From positions 1,849,501 to 1,913,500 of the forward strand of contig NZ_CP053187.1 in the NCBI RefSeq assembly GCF_013046825.1: a stretch of 64,000 nucleotides of DNA, written 5' to 3'. The position numbers and the translations under genes are program-made. Positions 41,898 to 51,195 of this stretch are shown piece after piece; position 1 is the stretch's first letter, and each line of letters starts with the position of its first letter. The notes under the pieces are model-generated. The model was not told where the DNA came from. It worked only from the letters and a program-made list of their open reading frames with translations, and ran no database searches. The DNA comes from Turicibacter sanguinis (GTDB taxonomy: Bacteria > Bacillota_I > Bacilli_A > MOL361 > Turicibacteraceae).

Positions 41898-42561
41898 TCA
41901 AATTTGTCCAAATGTGGTCGAGTATTTTCCTGATTTATTAAAAGCACTTAACGAAACGTTATTAATGGTTAGTATATCGGGGATTTTTGCAACGATGATT
42001 GGATTGCCAATTGGGGTTGTTTTAGTGGTGACAAGGCAAAATCATTTGGTTGAAAATAAATGGGTCTATTATATCATCGGAAAATTAATGAATGTTTTGA
42101 GATCCATTCCTTTCATTATCTTGCTTGCGTTTATTATGCCATTTACGAAGTGGATTGTTGGCACAACGATTGGGTTAAAAGGGGCTTTAGTTCCGTTAAT
42201 TGTGGGGACGACACCGTTTGTAGCGAGACAAGTTGAGTCGGCACTGTTAAATGTTGATGATGGGGTAATTGAAGCAGCAAAAGCGATGGGATCGAGTCCA
42301 TTTGAAATTATCTATCGTGTCTTGTTAAAAGAAGGATTACCAAATATCATATATGCACTCACGATTACGATCGTAAGTTTGATTGGATTTTCAGCTATTG
42401 CTGGAAGTGTTGGTGGAGGTGGTCTTGGAGATTTTGCCATCCGTTATGGTTATCAATATTTTAAAGGAGACATCATGTTTGTGACTGTTGTCGTTTTACT
42501 TGTGTTAGTGTCACTAGTTCAAAGTGCCGGGGAATGGCTCCAACGGAAACTCAGTCATTAA
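41881..42561 (+). CDS. metI: methionine ABC transporter permease
   Basis: Inner-membrane permease of about 226 aa with five transmembrane helices and the EAA coupling motif (EAAKAMGSSPFEIIYRVLLK). The helix layout and the GSVGGGGLGDFAIRYGYQ ending are typical of MetI. It overlaps metN by 17 nt; ATG 41881 has GGAGG 9 nt upstream, so the GTG one codon before is less likely. Forms the transporter with MetN and the MetQ lipoprotein. Confidence 0.95.
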   Translation: MVEFFNQICPNVVEYFPDLLKALNETLLMVSISGIFATMIGLPIGVVLVVTRQNHLVENKWVYYIIGKLMNVLRSIPFIILLAFIMPFTKWIVGTTIGLKGALVPLIVGTTPFVARQVESALLNVDDGVIEAAKAMGSSPFEIIYRVLLKEGLPNIIYALTITIVSLIGFSAIAGSVGGGGLGDFAIRYGYQYFKGDIMFVTVVVLLVLVSLVQSAGEWLQRKLSH

Positions 42562-42588
42562 AATAAATCATATTAGGAGGAATTGATC

Positions 42589-43398
42589 ATGAAAAGAAAA
42601 TTATTAGGGTTAGTAATGTCAGTTTGTTTAGGATTTTTATTAGTTGCATGTGGTAATGAAGTGGGAAGTGATTCGGTTATTAAGTTAGGAATTAATGGCG
42701 AAGTTAATTCCATTTGGAAAAGTGTTCAAAGTCGTCTTGCAGAAGAAGGGATTATCCTTGAGTTTGTGACTTTTAGTGATTATAACTTACCAAATACCGC
42801 ACTAGCCGATGGAGAAATTGATGCGAATGCTTTTCAAACAATCGCATTTTTTGAAGAATTTAAAAGCAATCATAACTTAGATCTAACATCAATTGGATAT
42901 ACCGTTTTAGCCCCAATGGGAATTTACTCATCGCAATTAACGGATGTAGCACAATTACAAGAGGGAGATAAAGTGTCAATTCCAAATGATGCTTCAAATG
43001 GTGGTCGAGCTCTATTATTACTTCAAGATGCAGGTTTAATTACATTAAAAGAAGGAGTGGGGATTACGCCAACGGTGAAAGATATCATTGCCAATCCTAA
43101 AAAGTTAGAAATCGTTGAATTAGTTGCTCAACAATTACCGCGTTCATTTGAGGATGTGGCAGTCGCAGTCATTAATAATGGGGTCGCTGTTCAAGCTGGC
43201 TTATCACCACTTGATGATTCGATTTATGTTGAGAATACAGAAAGTGAAACGGTTGTAAATTACTACAATATCATTGCGGTTCGGACAGAGGATCAGGATA
43301 AAGAAGCATTAAAACGTTTAGTGGAAGTCTATCAAACGGAAGAAACTAAAAAAGCTATAGAAGAAGAATACAAAGGGGCATCGATTCCAGCATTTTAG
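42589..43398 (+). CDS. metQ: methionine-binding lipoprotein
   Basis: Substrate-binding lipoprotein of the methionine importer, 269 aa. Signal peptide ends in LLVACGNE (lipobox Cys22 or so). NlpA/MetQ-type fold with IKLGINGEVNSIWKSVQSRL, FVTFSDYNLPNTALADGEID, NAFQTIAFFEEFK and ILAPMGIYS-like YTVLAPMGIYSSQL; VSIPNDASNGGRALLLLQDAG is the conserved binding-cleft block. ATG 42589 follows AGGAGG by 8 nt; an upstream TTG is less likely. Third gene of the riboswitch-controlled operon. Confidence 0.94.
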   Translation: MKRKLLGLVMSVCLGFLLVACGNEVGSDSVIKLGINGEVNSIWKSVQSRLAEEGIILEFVTFSDYNLPNTALADGEIDANAFQTIAFFEEFKSNHNLDLTSIGYTVLAPMGIYSSQLTDVAQLQEGDKVSIPNDASNGGRALLLLQDAGLITLKEGVGITPTVKDIIANPKKLEIVELVAQQLPRSFEDVAVAVINNGVAVQAGLSPLDDSIYVENTESETVVNYYNIIAVRTEDQDKEALKRLVEVYQTEETKKAIEEEYKGASIPAF

Positions 43399-43417
43399 TG
43401 AATAGGAGAGAGAACGT

Positions 43418-44596
43418 ATGGAAAATCAAATTCGTCAATTTATAAAGGAACAAGAAGCTTATTTTATCAACCTGAGTCATCAAATCCATGAACATCCTGA
43501 AATTGCAAACGAGGAATATTTTGCGTGTGAGTTGTTAACGAATGTTTTAAAAGAAAGAGGATTTGATGTAAAGACAAATATTGCGGGGCATGAAACAGGA
43601 TTTGTGTCACGATATATTGCTAAAAAACCTGGTCCGGTGATTGGTTTTTTAGCTGAGTATGATGCTTTAGCGGGACTTGGGCATGGATGTGGTCATAATA
43701 TTATTGGGGTAAGTAGTGTATTAGCTGCTTGCAGTTTAGCACCTTTATTAGAATTAACTGGAGGAGAAGTCATTGTTTTTGGGACACCGGCTGAAGAAGG
43801 TGGAAATAATGGGAGTGCGAAAGCTTCGTTTGTTAGAGCGGGATTGTTTGATGATGTAGATGCTTGTATGATGATTCATCCAGGTAATAAAACAGCAATA
43901 ACAACTAGCTCTTTAGCCAATCATCCCATTGAGTTTGAATTCTTTGGACGTCCCGCTCATGCAGCAGGATGTCCGGAGAAAGGAATTAATGCATTAGATG
44001 CCATGATTTTATTTTTTAGTGGGGTGAATGCTTTAAGACAACATGTAACATCTGATGTTAGAATTCATGGAATTATTACACACGGAGGAGATGCACCTAA
44101 TATTATTCCAGAGTATACGAAAGCGAGATTTTATGTTCGTGCCAATACGATTGCAACCTGTGAAGAAATCACGAATAAGGTCATTCAAATAGCGAAAGGT
44201 GCGGCATTGAGTACAGGGTGTGAGGTGAAATATAATACGTATCAAAATATTGTGGAAGATTTAATTGTGTATCCCTTATTTAATGAATTATTTAAAAAGA
44301 TTGCAACTGAAGTGGGATTGATTGTAGAGGACATCAATCCTAATGAATCAAAAGGTTCAACCGATGCTGGGAATGTCAGTCATGTCATTCCAACGATTCA
44401 TCCATCTGTAAAAATCTGTGACTCTGAGGTAGTGACTCATACTGAGGAATTTAAGCAGGCAGCGATTTCTAAACAGGGGGATGAAGGGTTGCTTCAAAGC
44501 ACAGAAATTTTAGCTCGAATAGGATTACGATTATTAAGTGATGGTGAGTTGTTAGCACAAATTAAAGAGGAGTTTGAGTTGAATAAAGTGAGATAA
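43418..44596 (+). CDS. M20 family metallopeptidase/amidohydrolase
   Basis: 392-aa zinc-dependent amidohydrolase. Metal-binding motifs: GFLAEYDALAGLGHGCGHN, TPAEEGGNNGSAK with the catalytic Glu, GRPAHAAGCPEKGINA in the dimerisation domain, and GSTDAGNVSHVIPTIHP near the end. It lies 20 bp after metQ with GGAGAGA before the ATG, under the same SAM riboswitches, which suggests hydrolysis of an N-acyl-methionine, N-acyl-cysteine or related sulfur compound that MetNIQ imports. This substrate is inference. A close paralogue is at 54927-56138. Confidence 0.9.
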   Translation: MENQIRQFIKEQEAYFINLSHQIHEHPEIANEEYFACELLTNVLKERGFDVKTNIAGHETGFVSRYIAKKPGPVIGFLAEYDALAGLGHGCGHNIIGVSSVLAACSLAPLLELTGGEVIVFGTPAEEGGNNGSAKASFVRAGLFDDVDACMMIHPGNKTAITTSSLANHPIEFEFFGRPAHAAGCPEKGINALDAMILFFSGVNALRQHVTSDVRIHGIITHGGDAPNIIPEYTKARFYVRANTIATCEEITNKVIQIAKGAALSTGCEVKYNTYQNIVEDLIVYPLFNELFKKIATEVGLIVEDINPNESKGSTDAGNVSHVIPTIHPSVKICDSEVVTHTEEFKQAAISKQGDEGLLQSTEILARIGLRLLSDGELLAQIKEEFELNKVR

Positions 44597-44687
44597 CATC
44601 AAAAGTTGAATTTATAGTTATATCACTAAAGCACTTGAATATAATAAAGTGATTTAATAATTATAAATTTGAAGATGAGGTGAGAGG

Positions 44688-45140
44688 ATGGGCACTTTTT
44701 TCGAACAGTTTGGTAAGAAGGTTACTCAAACAAGTCAAGATGCGATGAAAAAGACAAAAGAATTTGCGGAAATCGCAAAATTAAACACACAGATTAGTGA
44801 CGAAGAAAAACGATTAAATAAAATATATATGAATTTAGGTCGCTTATATTATCAACTTTATGGAAATCAACCTAGTTTGGAATTTAAAGATTTATGTCTA
44901 GCAATTGAAGGAAGTTTAAAGAATGTTGAGCATTATGAGGTAATGGTTAATGAATTAAGAGGGATTAAACGTTGTGAATCTTGTGGGACAGAAATGCCGA
45001 TTGATTCAACGTTTTGTCAAACGTGTGGAAGTCGCTTAAATGAAGAAAGAGGAAGTGTCGTTGCTGTTGTTTGTGCTAAATGTGGAATGGAAAATGGAGC
45101 ACAAGCTACATCTTGTATTGGTTGTGGACAACCTTTATAA
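44688..45140 (+). CDS. zinc-ribbon domain protein
   Basis: 150-aa soluble protein: an N-terminal coiled-coil helix (about 1-75, KKVTQTSQDAMKKTKEFAEI and LNTQISDEEKRLNKIYMNLG) and two C-terminal zinc ribbons (CESCGTEMPIDSTFCQTCG, about 100-120, and CAKCGMENGAQATSCIGCG, about 129-147). This layout is common in Firmicute proteins of unknown role. GAGG precedes the ATG. Monocistronic with a strong shared terminator. Confidence 0.82.
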   Translation: MGTFFEQFGKKVTQTSQDAMKKTKEFAEIAKLNTQISDEEKRLNKIYMNLGRLYYQLYGNQPSLEFKDLCLAIEGSLKNVEHYEVMVNELRGIKRCESCGTEMPIDSTFCQTCGSRLNEERGSVVAVVCAKCGMENGAQATSCIGCGQPL

Positions 45141-45142
45141 AA

Positions 45143-45180
45143 GAAAAATCCCCGGTGATACCTTTCACCGGGGATTTTTC
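45143..45180. terminator. strong bidirectional terminator
   Basis: GAAAAATCCCCGGTGA pairing with TCACCGGGGATTTTTC, 16 bp, with A- and T-ends. Confidence 0.95.
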
Positions 45181-45184
45181 TATA

Positions 45185-46828
45185 TTACCATTGGAATTCT
45201 TTCCAATCTTCCGCGTATTTAGAGAATAATTCGTTAACTGCTTTACCAATTTCAGCGTATTCTTCATCTTTTAAGTTAGCTAAGGAAACACGGATTGACC
45301 AAGATGGCCCTTCGAATCCACTACCGTTTAATAAGACGATACTGTATCGATCGGCTAATTCGAATAAGAATTCTAATGGGTTACGTTTTTCTTTTAAGTA
45401 TTTAACGAACTCCTCACCGTATTTTAATTTTGCCCAAACAAGAAGGTCAATTTCATTGTAGTATGACGTACTATATGGATCTTCTTTATAAGATAAGTTA
45501 TCAAAGTTATCATATAGTAAATGTTTACGACGACGGCAAATTTCTTTCGTTTGTTCTTTATAAACATTTTCTTTATCTAATAAGGCAAAGATAGAGAAGA
45601 TTGCCATTTGGACCTGACAAGGAGTGGATAATCCAGCAGTGTGGTTAAGTGCAACCTGACGGCTATCTGCTACGATACGATCGATAAATGGAATATTATC
45701 TGGATCAGTTGTTAAGGCGCCATAACGTTCACGTAAAATATCTTTTTCATCTTCTGGTAATTTGTTGATTAAGTGATTGAAGACATTGTCTTTTTCTAAT
45801 GCGATAACCCCTAAACGCCAACCAGTGACACCGAAGTATTTAGAGTACGAATAAACTCCTAATGTGTTGTAAGGAAGGGTACACATTAATGATTTGAAAT
45901 CGTTAGAGAATGTACCATATACGTCATCGGTAACAATCATTAAATCTGGATTTTGACGTTGTACGACTGATTTTAAGTAATACATAGACTCTTCGTTGAT
46001 TGCAACTGACGGTGGATTACTTGGGTTAACAACACAAGCTAATTTGATGCTAGTATCTGCTAATTTATCTAACTCTTCTTGCGGATATTGCCAAGTATGA
46101 CGGCCTTCTTCACTAATTTCTGAAGCATAAATTTTTACGATATCGAAATGATAACGAGGTAAGTTAGCAATTTCTACATAAGGGGTAAAGATTGGAACGA
46201 ATAAGGCGATTTTATCTCCTGGAGATAAAATGCGGTTGGCAATTAGTGAGTCGAAGATATAGCACATTGCGGCTGTACCACCTTCAACAGCGTATAATTG
46301 GTGAGTAGATGTTTCGGGATTCCCACCCATTTCTTTAATCACATAATCTTTCACAACTTGTTCGATATGGATTAACATACGATCAGGAACTGGGTAGTTG
46401 TCACCGATAATAGCATCAACTAATTCAAATACCCAAGAATCTGGATCAAATCCTTTATCTTTAATACCATATTCAATGATGTTAGATAGTAATTCAATAC
46501 CAGGAGCATCTTTATGATTTCTTACATAAGAGGTGAATCGCTCATAAATTCCTGGTTTTTCAGGCATACCAGCTAAATCTTTTTCATGCCAAGTACGTTG
46601 TGTTTCTTCAACGGCGAATTGTCCAAGAGTGAAGAAGGCTTGACGTGGAGTGGCAGCTGTCCAGTTAGGATTTCCGCGTCCTGCATTGAGCATAATACGG
46701 ACACCTTTTTGTTCAGATTGTTTAGCCATATGAATTAACTCATCTTTTAATTCAAATGGGCTTAAGTGTTGTACTCTTTCAATGATATCATTGATTTTTT
46801 TACGCTTAACTTCAGCTCGTGTAGTCAT
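45185..46828 (-). CDS. aspD: aspartate 4-decarboxylase / aspartate aminotransferase
   Basis: PLP enzyme of 547 aa (family length about 530-550) that decarboxylates L-aspartate to L-alanine and CO2. Fold-type I signatures: NAGRGNPNWTA near the N-terminus, YAVEGGTAAMCYIFDSL, ACVVNPSNPPSVAINE, MIVTDDVYGTFS and the PLP lysine in GVYSYSKYFGVTGWRLG. The long N-terminal extension distinguishes it from plain aminotransferases. ATG 46828 follows GAAAGG. The antiporter gene aspT is directly upstream (42 bp), so the two form the aspartate/alanine cycle. Confidence 0.94.
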   Translation of the reverse strand: MTTRAEVKRKKINDIIERVQHLSPFELKDELIHMAKQSEQKGVRIMLNAGRGNPNWTAATPRQAFFTLGQFAVEETQRTWHEKDLAGMPEKPGIYERFTSYVRNHKDAPGIELLSNIIEYGIKDKGFDPDSWVFELVDAIIGDNYPVPDRMLIHIEQVVKDYVIKEMGGNPETSTHQLYAVEGGTAAMCYIFDSLIANRILSPGDKIALFVPIFTPYVEIANLPRYHFDIVKIYASEISEEGRHTWQYPQEELDKLADTSIKLACVVNPSNPPSVAINEESMYYLKSVVQRQNPDLMIVTDDVYGTFSNDFKSLMCTLPYNTLGVYSYSKYFGVTGWRLGVIALEKDNVFNHLINKLPEDEKDILRERYGALTTDPDNIPFIDRIVADSRQVALNHTAGLSTPCQVQMAIFSIFALLDKENVYKEQTKEICRRRKHLLYDNFDNLSYKEDPYSTSYYNEIDLLVWAKLKYGEEFVKYLKEKRNPLEFLFELADRYSIVLLNGSGFEGPSWSIRVSLANLKDEEYAEIGKAVNELFSKYAEDWKEFQW

Positions 46829-46870
46829 ACAAAACTTCCTTTCAAATTTTGTTTCAAGATATTAATAAGG

Positions 46871-48556
46871 TTAGGAGAAGAAAATAATAACCAAGGATCC
46901 CCAAACAGTTAATAAGATATTACCAACAGCGTAAGGAACGGTGTATCCAAGTACGGGTGCATTACTTTCAGCTTTCTCAGTAATAGCCCCAATTGCCGCT
47001 GTTGTTGTTAAAGCTCCTGCAGTTGCTCCTAGAGCAATTGGAGCTGAAAATTTGAATACATATTTTCCAAGAAAAATTCCCGCGAATGTTGGAATAAGTG
47101 TCACCACCACACCTGCTAAGAAGAAACTGATCCCTGATGATCTTAAACCAGAAACGAACCCTGGACCGGCATTAATACCGACAACAGCAACGAAAGCAGC
47201 AAGACCAACATTACTTAAGAACCAAGCAGTTCCTTTTGGAATACGACCAATGGTCGGACGACGAGAATGAATTAGTCCAAAGATTAATCCCATAATCAAA
47301 GCCCCACCACTTGTAGATAAGCTGATTCCAACATGGCCAATCGTGAGCGCCGGTATCCCAATTAATCCACCAATTAAAATCCCTAAACCAACGAAAATCA
47401 TATCCGTTTCATCTGAATCACGTGCTGGTTTTCCGATTTTGTACGCTAAAGCTTCTACATCATCAACAGGTCCTGTTAGTGTAATCACATCTTTCTTTTT
47501 AATAACTGTTTCGTTATTATAAGGGATTTCATCTCCTGTACTTTGAAGTTTAGAGATAAAAACACCACGTGTTAAAGTGTTGTGACGAACCTCACTAATT
47601 GATTTTCCAGTAATTTCACTATCTTTAACATAAACAGCCACTGTTTCAGTTGGAAAGTTAATTAACGTATAGTCTGAAATTTCTTGCCCAATCTCTAGAA
47701 GGTTAATTTTAGAGACATCTCGTTCTTTAAAAGAAAATGCAACGCGATCATTTTTTTGGATAATTTCATCCTCATTTGGTCTGAAGACATCATTCCCACG
47801 TTTCATTCTCACCATAAATAGACGAATACCTTCTGTGGCAAGTTTGTGTTCAACTGCTTTTACAGTTTGTCCAATGTAGCAATCATCAATGATATAAGCG
47901 CGATAATCGACATCTCCTGCACGCGAATTTAAAAGTTTTCCTTCAAGTGCATCTTTAGACGCATTATCGATTTTTCGACTTTCTTCAGCTAAATCAACTC
48001 CATAAATTTTTGGACCCAGTGTTGAAAGAACAAAAGCGCATCCGATGGTACCAAAAATGTAAGTGACGGCGTAACCGACTGGAACGAAATCACTCATGGA
48101 TTTAATATCAGCAGCTGAGACTGATAGCTGACTAATCGAATCTTGAGCAACCCCGATAACAGCAGATTGAGTTAAAGCTCCCGCTGCGAGCCCTGCGGCT
48201 TGTCCAGCGTTGTAATGAAGGATTTTTCCAACGATAATTGTTGAAATGAGTCCAATTACGCAGACGATAACTGAAAAAATAACTTGTGGAATTCCGTCTT
48301 TTTTGAGCCCTTTAAAAAATTGAGGTCCTGCATTATAACCTAGAGCAAATAAGAAAAGAAGGAAGAAAACTGATTTTACAGTGGCATCAATCGTGATGTT
48401 TAATTGCCCGATGATAACCCCTGTTACTAATACCCCAGTAACGGAACCGATTTTAAAGGTACCGATTTGGATTTTTCCTACTGCGTATCCAATGGCTAGC
48501 GTTAAAAAAAGCGTTAGTTCTGGATGTGAGCGTAATGCATCGATAAACCATGTCAT
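46871..48556 (-). CDS. aspT: aspartate:alanine exchanger
   Basis: Membrane antiporter of 561 aa in the AAEX family: two blocks of transmembrane helices (about 1-170 and 385-560) flanking a cytoplasmic region with two TrkA-C-like domains (about 205-370, IIDDCYIGQTVKAVEHKL and AVYVKDSEITGKSISEV). It swaps external aspartate for internal alanine; with AspD this consumes a cytoplasmic proton and yields a proton motive force. I start it at ATG 48556 (MTWFIDALRSHPEL), with GAGG upstream; the ATG at 48661 would add a non-homologous extension. Confidence 0.93.
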   Translation of the reverse strand: MTWFIDALRSHPELTLFLTLAIGYAVGKIQIGTFKIGSVTGVLVTGVIIGQLNITIDATVKSVFFLLFLFALGYNAGPQFFKGLKKDGIPQVIFSVIVCVIGLISTIIVGKILHYNAGQAAGLAAGALTQSAVIGVAQDSISQLSVSAADIKSMSDFVPVGYAVTYIFGTIGCAFVLSTLGPKIYGVDLAEESRKIDNASKDALEGKLLNSRAGDVDYRAYIIDDCYIGQTVKAVEHKLATEGIRLFMVRMKRGNDVFRPNEDEIIQKNDRVAFSFKERDVSKINLLEIGQEISDYTLINFPTETVAVYVKDSEITGKSISEVRHNTLTRGVFISKLQSTGDEIPYNNETVIKKKDVITLTGPVDDVEALAYKIGKPARDSDETDMIFVGLGILIGGLIGIPALTIGHVGISLSTSGGALIMGLIFGLIHSRRPTIGRIPKGTAWFLSNVGLAAFVAVVGINAGPGFVSGLRSSGISFFLAGVVVTLIPTFAGIFLGKYVFKFSAPIALGATAGALTTTAAIGAITEKAESNAPVLGYTVPYAVGNILLTVWGSLVIIFFS

Positions 48557-48728
48557 AGTAACTACCTCATTTACTAGATTTTTAAAAATGACAATAATAT
48601 TATTATCTGTGCTAGTAAATTTATGCTGTCTTTTAAGGATTCCCAACAATTTACTACCCAATGTTTGGTTTAAATTTGAAAATCAATATAAACTAATAAA
48701 GATATAATTTTAAAAAAGAGGTGTTTAA

Positions 48729-50114
48729 ATGAATTTTTATTTAATGCCACATCCACCGATTATTATTCCCGCTATTGGAAAAGGGGAAGAATTAAAGCTT
48801 TATAAAACGACATTAGCCTGCAATCAAATTGCCGAGGAAATATCAAAGCTTAAACCTCAAACCATCATTATCATTACTCCCCACGGGCCGATGTTTTCAG
48901 ATGCCATTTGTATTTTAGATGATGAAAAAATAGAAGGTGACTTATCGCAATTTCAATGTCATGATGTGAAGATGAGTCTAACATTCGACCGGGAGTTAAA
49001 TGAATTAATTTTGAATTTAAGTCAAAACAGAAATATTCCAGTTGTCTCAGTTGATCAACATCTTTTAAAAATGTATCATCGTCGATTTCAACTAGATCAC
49101 GGAGTTGTTGTTCCTCTTTACTTTATAAATGAGCAATATCGAGACTATCAATTAGTTCATATTACTTATGCTCCATTAAAAGATCGTCAACTTTATGAAT
49201 TTGGAATGGTTTTACAAGAAGCAGTCAAACAATTAGACCGACAGGTTGTCATGATTGCGAGTGGTGATTTATCACATAAATTAAAAGAAGCAAACATGAA
49301 GTATGGCGAAGAGTTTGATCGCCAGTTTTTAAACCACCTAAAAAAAGGTGAGCTTTTAGAGCTTTTTGAATTAGATAAAGAAGTGGTCTACCAGGTGGCA
49401 GAGTGTGGATTACGCTCGATGAAAATTATGAGTGGTGCCATGGATGGTGGAAAGTATGAAGGTAATGTGTTAGCTTATCAATGTCCTTTTGGTGTCGGTT
49501 ATGGAACGGTAAAGTTTAATTATTTAGGAGTAGGGATAAAAGGATTAAAATATATTGAGAAAAAGCCTAAAATTAAGGCAGTATCGATTTTACAGAAAGA
49601 AAATCCCTATGTTTATGTTGCACGTAAAGCGTTAGAGGATTATTTTCAACAAACTAAAACGCTGTTAACACAGGAAGATTTACCGAGTGAAATGTTTGTT
49701 AAACGGCAAGGTGTGTTTGTTTCCTTAAAAAAACAGGGTCAATTACGTGGTTGTATTGGAACCATTTTTCCAACAACTGATTGTGTAGCAACAGAAATTG
49801 TAAGAAATGCGATTGCAGCGGCAACACAAGATCCTCGTTTTATGCCAGTTGAGGAAGAGGAATTAACCGAGTTAAAGGTTTCCGTTGATGTCTTAACCGA
49901 GCCTATTTCTTGTTCTAAAGAAATGTTGAATCCTAAAAAATATGGGGTCATTGTTAGCTGTGGAATGAAAAAAGGGGTATTATTACCTGACTTAGAGGGG
50001 ATTGAAACAGTCGAGGAACAACTATCAATTGCCTGTCGTAAAGCGGGGATTGGTGAAACTGAATCTTATGAAATTGAACGATTTGAAGTGATTCGCTATC
50101 AAGAAGGTGATTAA
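48729..50114 (+). CDS. AmmeMemoRadiSam system fusion: MEMO/LigB-like domain plus AMMECR1 domain
   Basis: 461-aa protein joining two parts of the system. Residues about 1-255 form a class III extradiol dioxygenase/MEMO-like domain (MPHPPIIIPAIGKGEE, ITPHGPMF, DHGVVVPLYFI, IASGDLSHKL, His-rich metal-site residues). Residues about 290-460 form the AMMECR1 domain (YVYVARKALEDYFQQT, VKRQGVFVSLKKQGQLRGCI, AAATQDPRFMPVEEEEL). The radical SAM partner starts 1 bp after its stop. Function of the system is unknown; both domains occur in human proteins. GAGG precedes ATG 48729; divergent from aspT. Confidence 0.9.
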   Translation: MNFYLMPHPPIIIPAIGKGEELKLYKTTLACNQIAEEISKLKPQTIIIITPHGPMFSDAICILDDEKIEGDLSQFQCHDVKMSLTFDRELNELILNLSQNRNIPVVSVDQHLLKMYHRRFQLDHGVVVPLYFINEQYRDYQLVHITYAPLKDRQLYEFGMVLQEAVKQLDRQVVMIASGDLSHKLKEANMKYGEEFDRQFLNHLKKGELLELFELDKEVVYQVAECGLRSMKIMSGAMDGGKYEGNVLAYQCPFGVGYGTVKFNYLGVGIKGLKYIEKKPKIKAVSILQKENPYVYVARKALEDYFQQTKTLLTQEDLPSEMFVKRQGVFVSLKKQGQLRGCIGTIFPTTDCVATEIVRNAIAAATQDPRFMPVEEEELTELKVSVDVLTEPISCSKEMLNPKKYGVIVSCGMKKGVLLPDLEGIETVEEQLSIACRKAGIGETESYEIERFEVIRYQEGD

Positions 50115-50115
50115 G

Positions 50116-51105
50116 ATGGATGCTCCTGTTTTGTTTTATAAAGGAAAAAAAGATTTAATTCAGTGCGAATTATGTTCACATCTTTGCATTTTATCGGAAG
50201 GAAAGTGGGGGAGGTGTAAAGTTCGGACGGTTCATGATGGACAATTAATTGCAACTAATTTTGGTAAAGTTACCTCAGCAGCTTTTGATCCGATTGAAAA
50301 GAAACCCTTGTATCATTTCATGCCAGGGACTTGTATTTTATCGATTGGAAGTTTTGGATGTAATATGACCTGTTCTTTTTGTCAAAATTATGAGATTTCA
50401 CAACATCAACCTCATTCAAAGACTTTACCGGTTGAACAGTTATGCCAGATTCTTTCTGAACAACCCAATCATGTTGGCGTCGCGTTTACCTATAATGAAC
50501 CTTTCATGTGGTATGAGTATGTCTATGAAGCCGCTAAAAAAATTAAACAAACAATGCCACATCAAAAAATTGTGATGGTCACGAATGGCTATATAAATCA
50601 ATCGCCATTAATGAAGTTATTACCGTACATTGATGCCATGAATATTGATTTAAAAGGATATACCAATCAGTATTACCGTAAAATTTGTGGAGCAAAATTA
50701 AACCCAGTTCTTGAAACCATTAAGCTAGTAGCGAATAAAGTACATCTTGAAATTACAACGTTGCTAGTGAGTGATGAGAATGATTCACTTGAGGAAGTCA
50801 AGGAAATTGCAAAATTTATTGCCAGTATTAATCCTAATATTCCGTTTCATTTAAGTCGATATTTTCCCAAATATAAATTAAATCATCAAGCAACGGAAAT
50901 AGAGGTGTTAATAAAGGCGAAAGCGATTGCTCGAAATTATTTGAATTATGTTTATATTGGTAATGTTGCTAATCTCAATCAAAATACTTACTGTCCCGAT
51001 TGTCAGGAGTTGTTGATTGAGAGAAATTTATATGAAAGCAAAGTTTTTTTAACTGAACCCAAGTGTCCAACCTGTGGAGCAAAAATTGAAATGATATTAA
51101 CTTAA
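50116..51105 (+). CDS. AmmeMemoRadiSam system radical SAM enzyme
   Basis: 329-aa radical SAM protein. An N-terminal Cys-rich stretch (CELCSHLCILSEGKWGRC; C17, C20, C24, C34) precedes the cluster motif C82-x3-C86-x2-C89 (GCNMTCSFCQN). The SAM motif TYNEPFMWYEY follows, and a C-terminal zinc ribbon ends the protein (CPDCQELLIE, CPTCGAKIE). ATG 50116 comes 1 bp after the preceding TAA, with AAGGTG upstream, so expression is coupled. Homologous to pyruvate-formate-lyase-activase-like enzymes but a glycyl radical target is not seen here. Confidence 0.92.
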   Translation: MDAPVLFYKGKKDLIQCELCSHLCILSEGKWGRCKVRTVHDGQLIATNFGKVTSAAFDPIEKKPLYHFMPGTCILSIGSFGCNMTCSFCQNYEISQHQPHSKTLPVEQLCQILSEQPNHVGVAFTYNEPFMWYEYVYEAAKKIKQTMPHQKIVMVTNGYINQSPLMKLLPYIDAMNIDLKGYTNQYYRKICGAKLNPVLETIKLVANKVHLEITTLLVSDENDSLEEVKEIAKFIASINPNIPFHLSRYFPKYKLNHQATEIEVLIKAKAIARNYLNYVYIGNVANLNQNTYCPDCQELLIERNLYESKVFLTEPKCPTCGAKIEMILT

Positions 51106-51195
51106 AAACTAAATATTGTTAAAAAAAGTGTGTTATTTTTGACTTTTTCTCAAGAAGAAGATAAAATATTTTTTGTCTTGAGAGGAGAGATATTT

